A stretch of DNA of 24,282 nt from Syncephalis fuscata (taxonomy: Eukaryota > Zoopagomycota > Zoopagomycetes > Zoopagales > Piptocephalidaceae): the NCBI GenBank assembly GCA_025786725.1, contig JAHLTZ010000131.1, forward strand, positions 1 through 24,282, read 5' to 3'. Of the stretch, positions 10,322 to 19,940 are shown piece by piece (positions within the stretch are counted from its first letter, which is position 1; each line of letters begins with the position of its first letter). A program made the translations under genes and the position numbers. A model generated the notes under the pieces. It had not been told where the DNA came from. It saw only the letters and a program-made list of their open reading frames with translations, and searched no databases.

Positions 10322-13300
10322 TTATTCTATGTCTATAAACAAATATAACACATGCTATAGAGTTAATGTATAAACTAGCAATACACAATGCCACTTACTA
10401 GCTAATAGTGTTAAGTCGTTGGTATACACGATACATATCAGTTAATTAGTACATAATTAGCTAAGACACAGAATCACTTACGACCTATCAATATTGATTT
10501 GTCAATACATATAATGAGCACACAGTTAATGCATGGCTGATTGCAACAAAATGTCACTTACAGCCTATTAGCATTGAGTTTTCGATACAAAAATAAACAT
10601 GCAGTTAGTGCATAGCCAATTGATATACGGTGCCACTTACGATCTATTAAGGTTGAGTCATTTATAAACACAGTATAAATTATTTAATCAGTAGATAGTT
10701 AGCTACCATAAAATCCACGTACTCTCTATTAATGTTAGATTATTGGTAAGGACAATTTATAGTATAGAATTAGGATATGGTCAATTAATATACAACATCA
10801 CTTACGATCTATTAATGTTAAATCATTGGCAGACACAATGCATAGTATGTAATTAGCGCATAATCGCTTAGTGTAAAACACTACTTACTGCCTATTAATA
10901 TTAAGTTGTTGATACACACAGTGGCCAATATATAATCAGTGTATAGCTAATTAATATACAATGCCACTTACAGCCTATTAAGTTGTCAATGAATACATTA
11001 AAGATTATTTAATTAGTATATAATCAATCAATAAACAGTATCACTTACGAGCTATCAATATTAATTTGTTGATGCACACAATTCATAGCATGGAATTAGT
11101 GCATAGTTACTTAATATATAATGTTACATACTGACTATTAGTGTCAATTCGTTGACATACACAGTATATGATAAGCAGTCGATATATAGTCAATTAATAA
11201 ACAGTATCACTTACTGCCTATTAATATTAATTTTTAATACACATAATGATTACATAATTAATGCATGGCTAAGTGCCATAAAATACCGCTTACAGTCTAT
11301 TAGCATTGAATTGTCAATACACGCAATAAACATACAATTAGTGCATAGTCAATTGATATAAAATATTACTTACCATCTATTAATATTAAATTGTTGACAA
11401 ACAGTAAATGGTGTGCAATTAATGTATAGCCAATTACTATATAATACCACTTACCAACTATTGATATTAAATCATTGATAGACACAATACATAGTATGTA
11501 ATTAGTGCATAATCCCGTAATATACAATACCACTTACTGTCTATTAATATTAAGTTTTTGGTATACACGGTAGACAATCTATAATCAGCGTATAAATAAT
11601 TGACATACAATATCACTTACAGCCTATTGAGTTGTCAGTAAATACAGTATAGATTATTTAATTAGTAGTTAGCTAATTGCCATAAAATACCACTTACTCT
11701 CTATTAGTGTTAATTTGTTGATACGCACAATCCACAACATGTAATTAGCGCATAGCCAATTAATGCACGGTGCCACTTACTCTCTATCAATGTTTTAACA
11801 TTGATAAACACAATACACAACATGTGATCAGTGAAAAGTTATTAATATACAACACTACTTACTGTCTATTAATATTATTTGATTGATAAACGTAATGCAT
11901 AGCATTTAATCAGTGTATATCTAATTGACGCAATATCACTTACCTTCTATTAAGTTATTAATACATGAAATAATCATGTAATTAGTACAAGCCAATTGAT
12001 ATACAATGCCACTTACCCGCTATTGATATTAAGTTGTTAGCAGAAATAATACATAGTATGTAATTGGTTCATAGTCAATAATATAAAATACTACTTACGC
12101 TCTATTATTTATAATATATTAATACATAATTAATAATATAAATGCTACTTACTGCCTATTATTATTAATTTGTTGGTATACACAATAAACAGTATTAATC
12201 AGTGCATATCCAATTAATATACGATGCCACTTACAAACTATTAATATTGCATTGTTGATACAAATAGTCAATAGTATATAATTAGCGCATATTCAATTAG
12301 TATATGATGCCACTTACAAACTATTAATATCAAATTGTTGATGCAAATAGCACATAGTATATAATTAGTGTAAAATTACTTATTACATGATTACTTACCG
12401 CCTGTTAATATTAAGTTGTTAATACACACAGTAAGCATATAATTAGTGCATAGCCAATTGCCATAAAGTACTACCTACAGTCTATTAAGTTGCCGATAAC
12501 ATATTATAGATTATGTGATTAGTGGATAGCTTATCAATGCACGGCGCCACTTACATTCTTTTAAGACCAGGTTTTGACCCACATGAAATATATCATTTAA
12601 TTAATACGCAGCCAATTAATATACAGTACCAAGGGGACGTTGCTAGCCCAGTTGGTAAGGCAGCGTCTCCCGAGCTGAAGGCTCCGGGTTCAAACCTCAG
12701 TTTGAACCAATCCTTAAGTGGAAAATCCCCCCCCCCCCCCTAGTTTTCTCTAGTTAACAAATTGCAAACCAGAACCCAATAAGTAGGTCCGGAAACAAGA
12801 CCTTGGCCAGAATAGCCGAGGAAAAACCCAATTGGGACCAACTTCAAGAGAATAGTGCTGTGTAGCACCATTTAAAAGAAGATGGCCCCCGTGTAAAATC
12901 TATATGGACCAGATTTTGCGCAAAAACGTGGCAGTCCACCCGTTAAAAGTTTGGAAAAGTCCAAATATAGTGGGAAGCAGCGCAAATTCTTTAATTATGC
13001 GCAGCGGGGGCTCACAAGCTCTTCAAAATAAATAAATAATATACAGTACCACTTACTCTCTATTAATATTAGATTGTGGACGCATACAATAATGATATAA
13101 TTAGTAAATACTCAATTGCTATACAATACCGCTTACCATCTATAGCATTAGGTTGTTAATACGTACAATATTCAATAAATGATTAGTGCATAGCTGGTAC
13201 ATATAAAATATCACTTACAGTCTATTGTCAATAAACATATTATAGGTTATGTAATTAGTAGATAACCAATTAATCCACGGTGCCACTTACAAGCTATAAG

Positions 13301-14103
13301 CATTAAATCGTTGACCCACACAATAGATATCATTTAATTAATACCCAGTCGATTGATATACAGTACCACTTACCAGCTATTGATATTCAATAATCGATAC
13401 ACACAATGCATAGAATGTAATTAGTGCATAACCATCTAATATACAATACCACTTACTGCCTATTGATATTGATTCGTTGATAAATACAGTGGACAGTATA
13501 TAATTAGTGTATAACTAACTGACATACAATACCACCTACATTCTATTAATTTATTGATAAACACCACAAATGTCACGTAATTAGTGTATAATCACTAAAT
13601 ATAGCATGGCACCTACTTTCTATTAACATTAAATTGTTGATACACGCAGCGCATATCATGTAATTAGCTTATATTTAACTAATATACAATAGAACTTACC
13701 TTCTATTGATTTTAATTTGGCAAATAAAATATATTTAATTAAATTGCTAACTGGCCCGTAATACTACTTGCCTTTTATTAATGTTAGTTTAACATAGTAG
13801 CATTACAAATACAGTGTTTAATGTACTGTTTATAACAAACTTACCATCTGTTTACATTTTTCATTGTGTTTATTATGTGTATGGAGTTGTATAATAAGTA
13901 ATGTAGTAACAATCCCATGATCACAACTTACTAGCTAATATCACCATTAGTGGTTAAATATAACAACAGTAAGCATATCAATTTGCACATTATTGTAATT
14001 ACAACATACCACGACGGGCTAGAGCCGGTCTAGCTTCCACAATGGCTGTACTGGCTACAAAAGCTATAGTGAGGGTGCAGGCGACTATAATAAAAAGCTT
14101 CAT
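10322..14103 (-). CDS. Secreted six-cysteine peptide encoded by 40 single-triplet micro-exons
   Basis: Not a gene I recognise. Exon 1 (14103-14010, 94 nt) codes MKLFIIVACT, a hydrophobic core, then VEARPALARR: a secretory signal peptide, probably with a short propeptide ending in a Kex2-type Arg-Arg. It ends one base into a codon at a GTATGT donor (14009). Then come 40 exons of exactly 3 nt, spaced 72 to 87 nt apart except one 54-nt step and one step holding a SINE. A terminal exon (10332-10322, coding part) follows, after a GTTTATAG acceptor. Joined, they stay open and give 74 residues with cysteines at 38, 46, 49, 61, 65 and 70, a CVFC motif, and many K/E/D/Y. The last codons are Asn-Ile-Glu-stop. 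Every micro-exon is phase 1-1, so each codon is split across an intron. The fold suggests a small disulfide-rich secreted peptide, perhaps an effector or antimicrobial, but the function is unknown. An alternative last acceptor would lengthen the tail. Transcript data are needed. Confidence 0.8.
12617..12631. repeat. Left target-site duplication of the SINE
   Basis: TAATATACAGTACCA, identical to 13037-13051. It belongs to the array unit, so the pre-insertion intron can be recognised. Confidence 0.88.
12632..13036 (+). mobile_element. tRNA-derived SINE inserted in an intron of the micro-exon gene
   Basis: A 405-bp insertion that interrupts one array unit and lies antisense to the host gene. 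The head resembles a tRNA: RNA polymerase III A box TAGCCCAGTTGG at 12644-12655 and B box GGTTCAAACCT at 12687-12697, with degenerate stems, so it is not a working tRNA. A 14-base C tract follows at 12727-12740, then an unrelated body of about 280 bp, ending in an A-rich tail AAAATAAATAAA. Identical 15-bp sequences flank it. This is the classic structure of a SINE moved by LINE machinery. It codes for nothing and lengthens the host intron from about 80 to about 500 nt. Confidence 0.88.
12687..12708. repeat. Perfect 9-bp hairpin covering the SINE B box
   Basis: GGTTCAAAC, a CTCA loop, then GTTTGAACC: a perfect inverted repeat. The B box makes up its left arm. Confidence 0.9.
13037..13051. repeat. 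Right target-site duplication of the SINE
   Basis: TAATATACAGTACCA, the second copy. Its last base is also the final base of the GTAAGT donor at 13056-13051 (minus strand). The insertion therefore fell next to the donor without destroying it. Confidence 0.88.
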
Positions 14104-15358
14104 GGTGATATTGATTTGTTAAACAAAGTAAAAAAGTAGAGGATCAAAGTATAGAGTAAAGTGTAGTAAATTCTTGGTAGAAAGCAGGGTGTAATGAAGA
14201 TATTGCTGCTATGTGTGCAGTTTGCGGCTATTTAAGCTTATAATTGTACTGAAATATAAAACATGTATTGTATGGATTATACCATTGGTGTAATATGAAC
14301 CAATAGCAATACATTTACATAGTGATCTAAATCGTACATATACCAGTATGTTCATAGTGTGACATTGTGCTGCCTGGCCCTTTGCTTCAATCTGCTTAGT
14401 GTTTAGTCATGTGAAGTGGCAATGATGATGGTTCAGTACATATAATACAGGGGTACATATACCAACCTGTACTTTGTTGCCCCATTTGGACATTTAGTTA
14501 AAAAACTTGTTCGTTTTATAAAAATAGTAATGACGACTTTGCTGTCACTTTCATTGACAGAAATGCGTAAACTAGTCTTAACTCCTTGAGTTATAAAATA
14601 AACTGGTTGGTGCATGTGTGTATTCAATCTAACAGTATGAAGATTTTTACAAAAATAAGCAGTGCATTAAATTTGCAAAAGTATAGTATCAAAATATCAT
14701 TGTATACTGCACTATTGTCAATGTCTCAAGTAGCGCATTGTCAAAATCGTTCAAAAATCAGTTGCGTAATAGGCACTGTTTGTAATATACTACAGCACAT
14801 AGTTTACTAGTAGATATTTTATTCAATTACAATGTTATTGACTATTCAACCGTTCGGCTATCTCAATTACCCAAATAACACTTACTAAAATGTGGAAATA
14901 CTAAGCTACAATTGTAGGGCTGCCATAGTTAGATACAGTTAGTTTTGCTATAGTTAGTTTTGCACAGTATACAAACACAGTTTGCTTGATGTTTTAGTTT
15001 CAAATTGCATATTTAAATAATATTATCGAACTCAATATAAATTATTATTACATTCGACTCTTTTATTATGTTTATATAAGATAAACATGCTAATACACTA
15101 GCACCATATGCTTCTAGAAATAAAATAGTAATAAGGCTTTATTATTATTGATAAAGTGTTCGGAGTAAGAGAATGCCAGATCAGATCATGACTGTGATGA
15201 GTGATCAATTAAGGATCGAGTAGTTCAAATCAGATTCACTCTATCCAAGTAAGTTTTTCTTTTTGCAGTAATTCCGTAGAAGCGACACCAGTTCTCTTTA
15301 TCGTGCCTGATTTCTACTCGCGTTGATCTACTCTTTAAACGAAAAGCACCATAGCAAT
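14104..15358. other. Divergent intergenic region between the micro-exon gene and TIM8
   Basis: AT-rich with no recognised gene. The left part is the promoter and leader of the micro-exon gene, and the right part the TIM8 promoter. A plus-strand open frame at 14586-14810 has no family resemblance and is probably chance. Confidence 0.5.
14228..14235 (-). promoter_or_regulatory. TATA-like element of the micro-exon gene
   Basis: TTAAATAG on the minus strand, about 125 nt before the ATG at 14103, preceding a purine-rich leader. It is a fair position for a core promoter element, on sequence similarity only. Confidence 0.35.
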
Positions 15359-15655
15359 ATGGCTTCACACGGACATGCTTCGAGCCTCTTTTCCGGTGCC
15401 GCCGGTAATGATTCGCCATTTAGCCCAGAAGATCAAAAAGAGCTGGCCGTGTTCCTCGAAACCGAGCAGTCAAAGGCTCGTCTCCAGAGCTCTATCCATA
15501 CATTCACGGAAATGTGCTGGGATCGGTGCATTACGGGCAAGATCGGCGCAAAGCTATCGTCAAGCGATGAATCGTGTCTAACTAACTGCGTAGAACGCTT
15601 TCTCGACACTAGCTTGTTGATTGTCAAGCAGTTGGAAAGCAAGCGTGGCAATTAA
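15359..15655 (+). CDS. TIM8: Mitochondrial intermembrane-space chaperone Tim8
   Basis: Small Tim protein. With Tim13 it forms a hexamer that escorts hydrophobic precursors such as Tim23 across the intermembrane space. A single exon codes 98 residues. The twin CX3C motif is intact: C53-X3-C57 (CWDRC) and C73-X3-C77 (CLTNC), 15 residues apart, forming two disulfides after Mia40 oxidation. Family-specific context is strong: FLETEQSKARLQ before the first pair and VERFLDTSLLIVKQLE after the second, as in Tim8/DDP1 rather than Tim9, 10 or 13. The start is the first ATG of the frame, giving a normal length. An 18-bp AAT repeat lies just downstream. Confidence 0.95.
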   Translation: MASHGHASSLFSGAAGNDSPFSPEDQKELAVFLETEQSKARLQSSIHTFTEMCWDRCITGKIGAKLSSSDESCLTNCVERFLDTSLLIVKQLESKRGN

Positions 15656-15672
15656 CGCTACACAGTAATAAC

Positions 15673-15690
15673 AATAATAATAATAATAAT
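15673..15690. repeat. (AAT)6 microsatellite
   Basis: Six perfect AAT units followed by degenerate AGT/AAT copies to about 15701, in the TIM8 3' flank. Confidence 0.9.
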
Positions 15691-15948
15691 AGTAATAGTA
15701 GTGGCATAGTAATCATATCCATAACATGTTTTATTACGCTGAGTGCTTTATTGCTTGTATGGTCTGAGGTCACAAACATTGATAAAGTATAACGACAATG
15801 ATACTGATATTCAAGTAAAACACCGCCTATTGCGATACTATCTATACTTAACTGTCTATTATATTTTAATGTTATTTATTAAATACGATCAATATAAAAC
15901 ATAGTATTCATTATATTAAATTGGTATAGGCTAATCATTTATTACTAT

Positions 15949-17704
15949 CTAAAGTTCAATATCTTCTGAATTGTACTGTTCCACGAGTAACTGTCCGATA
16001 AAAGACCGTGGCTGGGCACCACTAGTTGATTTGTTAGTATATGCTGTGTCAAACCATCTACAGCCCATTATATTTAATACTTACATATTAGTAATAAACA
16101 AATCAATAGACTCTGGCGGTACATATTCATGTCGAGGCTGTAACACTTGAACTTCTTTAATCAATTGATCTACAATATAATAAATAAAATAATTAATAAG
16201 CCATCCACTATCATTGTTACTGGAACATACCTTCTTCAAATGGTAGAATAGCATCCGGTGCACCGTGTACAGTGTATTGACTTGCATCAAACGGCACAAC
16301 TGGAGAGAATTTAAATACACCGCAGCATACTACAACAGGTACGTGATGGTGTCGTGCTGCAACTGTAGCGGCCCGACTACCAGCAATAGCACTTAGACCG
16401 CCATTAGCAAATACTATTAAATTATGAGTATAAGCAATTAGTAACACATAGCCTTTAATCTCCTACCTCCATGAGCGCCTATTACGACTTTATTCATACG
16501 CGACATAACTGCAAATATCGCGGCATCAGGAATAACAGTCGTTTCAATGCCCGCTGCCACTAATGCCGCTGCTTGCTCATGACCTATATAACTGTAACAA
16601 TTAAGTGATAAATTGTCAAATAACTAGATAAACTATAATATATTGTTATTTACCTAGGAGCAGATTCGGCCACCACCACTTGAAATCGTCGCTTTTTAGC
16701 AGCGTGCCGTAGAAATTGTTCTACCGTTCTCGATTTGCCAATAGTCAAAATAATTTCACTATATACATAGTAAGTATAATATATATATATGCCAATGGCC
16801 ACATCTAGCTTACTTTGAATGAATATGATCTAATACTTGACCTGCTACATTGACATAGACATTTTCAAGCTCGTCAATATACTCTTGAATTGCCTGTATC
16901 ATATTAGGCTTCAGTCGTAAAAAGCAAAGTAAGTCAAGTTAATAACAGTTATTAGCCAGTGTACTAAGTGCTTATAACAAGGATATTATATGTAGATGTT
17001 GCATCATTATCATTGTCGTCGTCGTCTTTATCGTTGTGGTTGCTATCATCGTCATCTTGTACAGAATCGGCCGTATCAGCGCCTACCCGCATTGCTGCAA
17101 CCAGATCATTGCCAAACAGTGTAAACATAGACGATGTTGTAGCATATTGATGTTGGCCATGTGTAGACAGCGTTCCTGAACCAGTGGCAGTAGCACCAGC
17201 TGCCCCATGAAGTCGTGGTCCAACAGCGCTGCCAGCCGTATTATTGCTAGTTTCTGGCTGCAATGCTGTTTGATACTCTTCGCGGATCAGTTGCATCACA
17301 CGTCGACACACATTGCCTACAACCAATTCTATATACTATATTAGCGTGGTTAAATAAAATTAATTTAAGCTATTTACTTACCAGTGGGCTGTGCAGCCAC
17401 CAATCGACTAGATACTTCGCGAACAACCTTTAAAAGCTGATGCACATTGGCCCAACGACTTGACGATACCACCTGGCGCAAAAGAAGTGCCGTCTCCAAA
17501 GCAATAGGCCAAGAACCCACCACTTGTCTACTCGATAATACACACAAATACATATATAAGTAAGTTGAATCTGAATCCAAGGGATAGATTGCAGCTTACA
17601 ACACACTGCCCACCCCTATATTATATCTACATATCTACATACCGTAATCTTAGACGACTAATAAACCCGTCTACCTCTGTTTGTAGTGCTTGTGAACCTG
17701 TCAT
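15949..17704 (-). CDS. GCD7: Translation initiation factor eIF2B subunit beta (Gcd7)
   Basis: Regulatory-core subunit of the guanine nucleotide exchange factor for eIF2. Nine exons are predicted: 17704-17643, 17527-17382, 17328-16979, 16908-16814, 16758-16654, 16591-16467, 16413-16231, 16169-16085 and 16021-15949. Their phases agree throughout and give 407 residues (human 351, yeast 381). Conserved blocks in order: [36 protein letters not shown] with IREEY, the [17 protein letters not shown] loop, [36 protein letters not shown], and the C-terminal [20 protein letters not shown]. The excess length is an Asp/Asn-rich insert ([14 protein letters not shown]) at the end of exon 3. The weak point is the third intron: its donor is GTTATA and its acceptor GAAG. 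They were chosen because they alone keep phase and preserve the NMIQAIQE helix. The N-terminal ATG fits known homologues. Confidence 0.95.
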
Positions 17705-18394
17705 AATGCTGAAGTGGTCAAATAGAGCACTTGTTACCAAGGAATGCTCGCTGTAGGTAAAACAAGTAGAAAAAACACTATTCAAGATCAAAGAATTCCA
17801 ACCAGTCTTTAGAGTATTACTCTTTTCCTTCACTCACTCGCTCCTATTACTTACACCACCACTTGTCACTACGACTGTCATCTAAACAGTCAGTTAGGTA
17901 ACCGGTCATCTAGTTTATACTGTTTGCTTCGTATCTTTCTTTCTAGTGTTTAAATACAACTGTGGATTTGTAGCTAAATACATTTAGTATTATACAGACA
18001 CGGGATCTTGCCTCTACTTGAGCAGCAAGTAGTGAACGAACGAACGAACGAGCGAGTGCATGCATTCTTATACTGCATGCTTGCGTGTTCGAGCGTTTAA
18101 CCACAACTATTTGTTGAATATACTATCAGCGCCGGTAAGGCTTTCATCGCCATTCACGCCTACACGAGTGGAGGACTGGACACGGCAGGTGCTTGGTCAG
18201 CACGCCTGCTCGTTGGATCGGCACCTCCTTTAGCCACTGCTACAACAGCGGCTGGCCAGTCTTCATTGCTGCCATTCTCTGGCTCATCACCCCTATCGCT
18301 TACGCCCGACGGATTAACTGTGGCATCGCGTCTACGCGCCTCTTCTTCTGCCTCGCATATTGTTAATAATAGTAACGGCATTGCGGGTAACAAT
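17705..18394. promoter_or_regulatory. Divergent promoter region of GCD7 and CAF1
   Basis: Noncoding as far as I can tell, with a (GAAC)4 repeat at 18034-18049. The CAF1 frame is open without an ATG from 18101 to 18395 and reads as an Ala/Ser/Thr-rich peptide. An upstream exon or a non-AUG start is therefore conceivable. GTAAGG at about 18135 could be a leader donor. Confidence 0.45.
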
Positions 18395-19940
18395 ATGCCT
18401 TCACAAGAGGGCAAATATATCCGAGAGGTATGGGCGGATAACCTTGAAAGTGAAATGGCTATATTACGCGATCTTGTTGAACATTATCCCTATCTAGCCA
18501 TGGTAAGTTATAATACGCAGTTATAGTGTAGTCGATAGAATGGTCTATATTAATAAGTATTAGGATACTGAATTTCCAGGTGTTGTTGCCCGACCCATTG
18601 GTAGTTTCCGAACTGCATCTGATTATCATTATCAAACATTAAGGTGTAATGTTGATTTGTTAAAGATTATTCAACTGGGCCTTACATTTGCCAATGAACA
18701 AGGAGAAATGTCACCGGGTGCAGCTACTTGGCAATTTCATTTTAAATTCAGTTTAGCGTAAGTAGTAGCGTGTGTGTTAAATAGTAAAATATGTAAAATA
18801 TAATATTAATTTTAATATATATATATATTGATATGTATATATAGCGATGATATGTATGCACAGGACAGTATTGATCTACTAGCCAAGTCTGGTATTGATT
18901 TTAAACGACACGAGGACCGTGGTATTGATGTGCATCTATTTGGTGAATTACTAATCAGTTCTGGATTTGTATTAACACGCGATGTAAAGTGGATTTCATT
19001 TCATAGGTATTTATTGTAATATTGATTATGGATGTGTATTAATGGATCATTAATAGTGGCTATGATTTTGGGTATCTACTTAAAGTACTTACGTGTTCTC
19101 CATTGCCACCTGAGGAAGCAGGATTTTTCTCGTTGCTACATACCTATTTTCCATGCATTTATGATATTAAATATTTGATGAAAAGCTGTAAAAACCTTAA
19201 GGGAGGTCTACAAGATGTGGCCGATGATCTACAGGTACAGCGTGTTGGTCCACAGCATCAAGCTGGTAGTGATAGTCTATTGACTTGTACGACATTTTTT
19301 AAAATGCGTCAAATGTTTTTTGCTGATCAAATTGATGATGCCAAATATCTGTAAGTAATTAACTAGTGTAATGTATTTATAGTATCAATATTAACCACCA
19401 TTCATTACATCCTATACTATTAGTGGGTATTTATATGGACTGGGTAGTGGTGCACCCGTCAATAATGGTGCAGCTCCTACGCCACTTAACTCAGTCAATG
19501 GTACACATACAGATGCATCAACACCACAGCCATCATCTTCATCGTCAACCTTGTTATCGATGGCAGCCGCCACCGGATCTATTAGTATGATTAGCAATAC
19601 TACAGTTGTTTCTACGACTATGGCAACAGCAACGACAACGACAACACCAAAAGCTATCATTTCAACACCTCCCACATCATCATCATCTCATGATGTCAAT
19701 AAAGAAACTAAAACTGATGATACAACGACTTCAACTACTGCTGCCACTGCACCACCATCGACAACAGAAGATAAAGATCAGTCTGTTGATACAGCAACAG
19801 TAGCAGCAGTAACAACAGTTATTACAGCTACAACTACTGCTGATGTTACAGCCATTACCACTACCACCACCACTACATCTTCTCCTTCATCTCCTACTTC
19901 ATCAACTTCAAATCCAACTATTTCTACACCAGCCTCTTAA
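18395..19940 (+). CDS. POP2: CCR4-NOT complex deadenylase Caf1/Pop2
   Basis: DEDD-type 3'-5' exonuclease that removes poly(A) tails in the CCR4-NOT complex. Exons are 18395-18502, 18564-18757, 18845-19006, 19057-19350 and 19424-19940, giving 424 residues. The start [18 protein letters not shown] matches compact homologues. Catalytic residues are visible: D37 and E39 in DTEFPG, D158 in SGYDFGYLL, and H222 and D227 in GPQHQAGSD. After the nuclease domain ends at about [12 protein letters not shown], a tail of about 165 residues made mostly of Thr, Ser, Ala and Pro follows, which is not typical of Caf1. The same frame remains open for 46 codons past the stop (see 19941-20081). Transcription is convergent with the OHCU decarboxylase gene. 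Confidence 0.94.

Larger units (their letters stand above)
10393..13934 (-). repeat. Tandem array of about 80-bp intron units with 3-nt exons
   Basis: Each unit on the minus strand has donor GTAAGTG, a CACTAATTA-like branch site, acceptor AATATTAATAG, then one triplet. Of 40 donors, 32 are GTAAGT. The others are GTAGGT (3), GTAAGC (2), GTATGT, GTACGT and one GC. Of 40 acceptors, 39 end in AG. Triplets in transcript order, by lowest plus coordinate: 13932 CTA, 13845 ATG, 13772 AAG, 13700 AAG, 13617 AAA, 13540 AAT, 13457 GCA, 13374 CTG, 13291 CTT, 13219 ACT; 13137 ATG, 13057 AGA, 12555 AAT, 12479 ACT, 12399 GCG, 12318 TTT, 12235 TTT, 12153 GCA, 12099 AGC, 12017 CGG; 11944 AAG, 11863 ACA, 11781 AGA, 11698 AGA, 11621 GCT, 11538 ACA, 11455 TTG, 11374 ATG, 11294 ACT, 11215 GCA; 11132 TCA, 11049 CTC, 10972 GCT, 10889 GCA, 10806 ATC, 10723 AGA, 10641 ATC, 10562 GCT, 10482 GTC, 10399 CTA. 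The unit at 13772 has both sites damaged. Confidence 0.9.

Noticed and set aside
12632-12720. A functional tRNA gene
   Set aside because: A and B boxes are good, but the anticodon and T stems do not fold properly. The segment continues into a 405-bp element with target duplications, so it is a SINE head.
10393-13934. Reading the array as ordinary satellite DNA or a CRISPR array
   Set aside because: CRISPR is excluded by the eukaryotic context and by the absence of exact repeats with unique spacers. A plain satellite does not explain why donor, acceptor and branch-like motifs are kept while only the enclosed triplet varies, nor the open cysteine-rich frame.
14586-14810. Possible small secreted protein on the plus strand
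   Set aside because: The internal ATG at 14637 gives a weakly hydrophobic start, but there is no clear signal-peptide core, no family match and no supporting splice structure. Chance is likely in AT-rich DNA.
18077-18100. Upstream ATG in the CAF1 frame
   Set aside because: It meets an in-frame stop at 18098 after seven codons, so it cannot start CAF1. The ATG at 18395 gives the conserved N-terminus.
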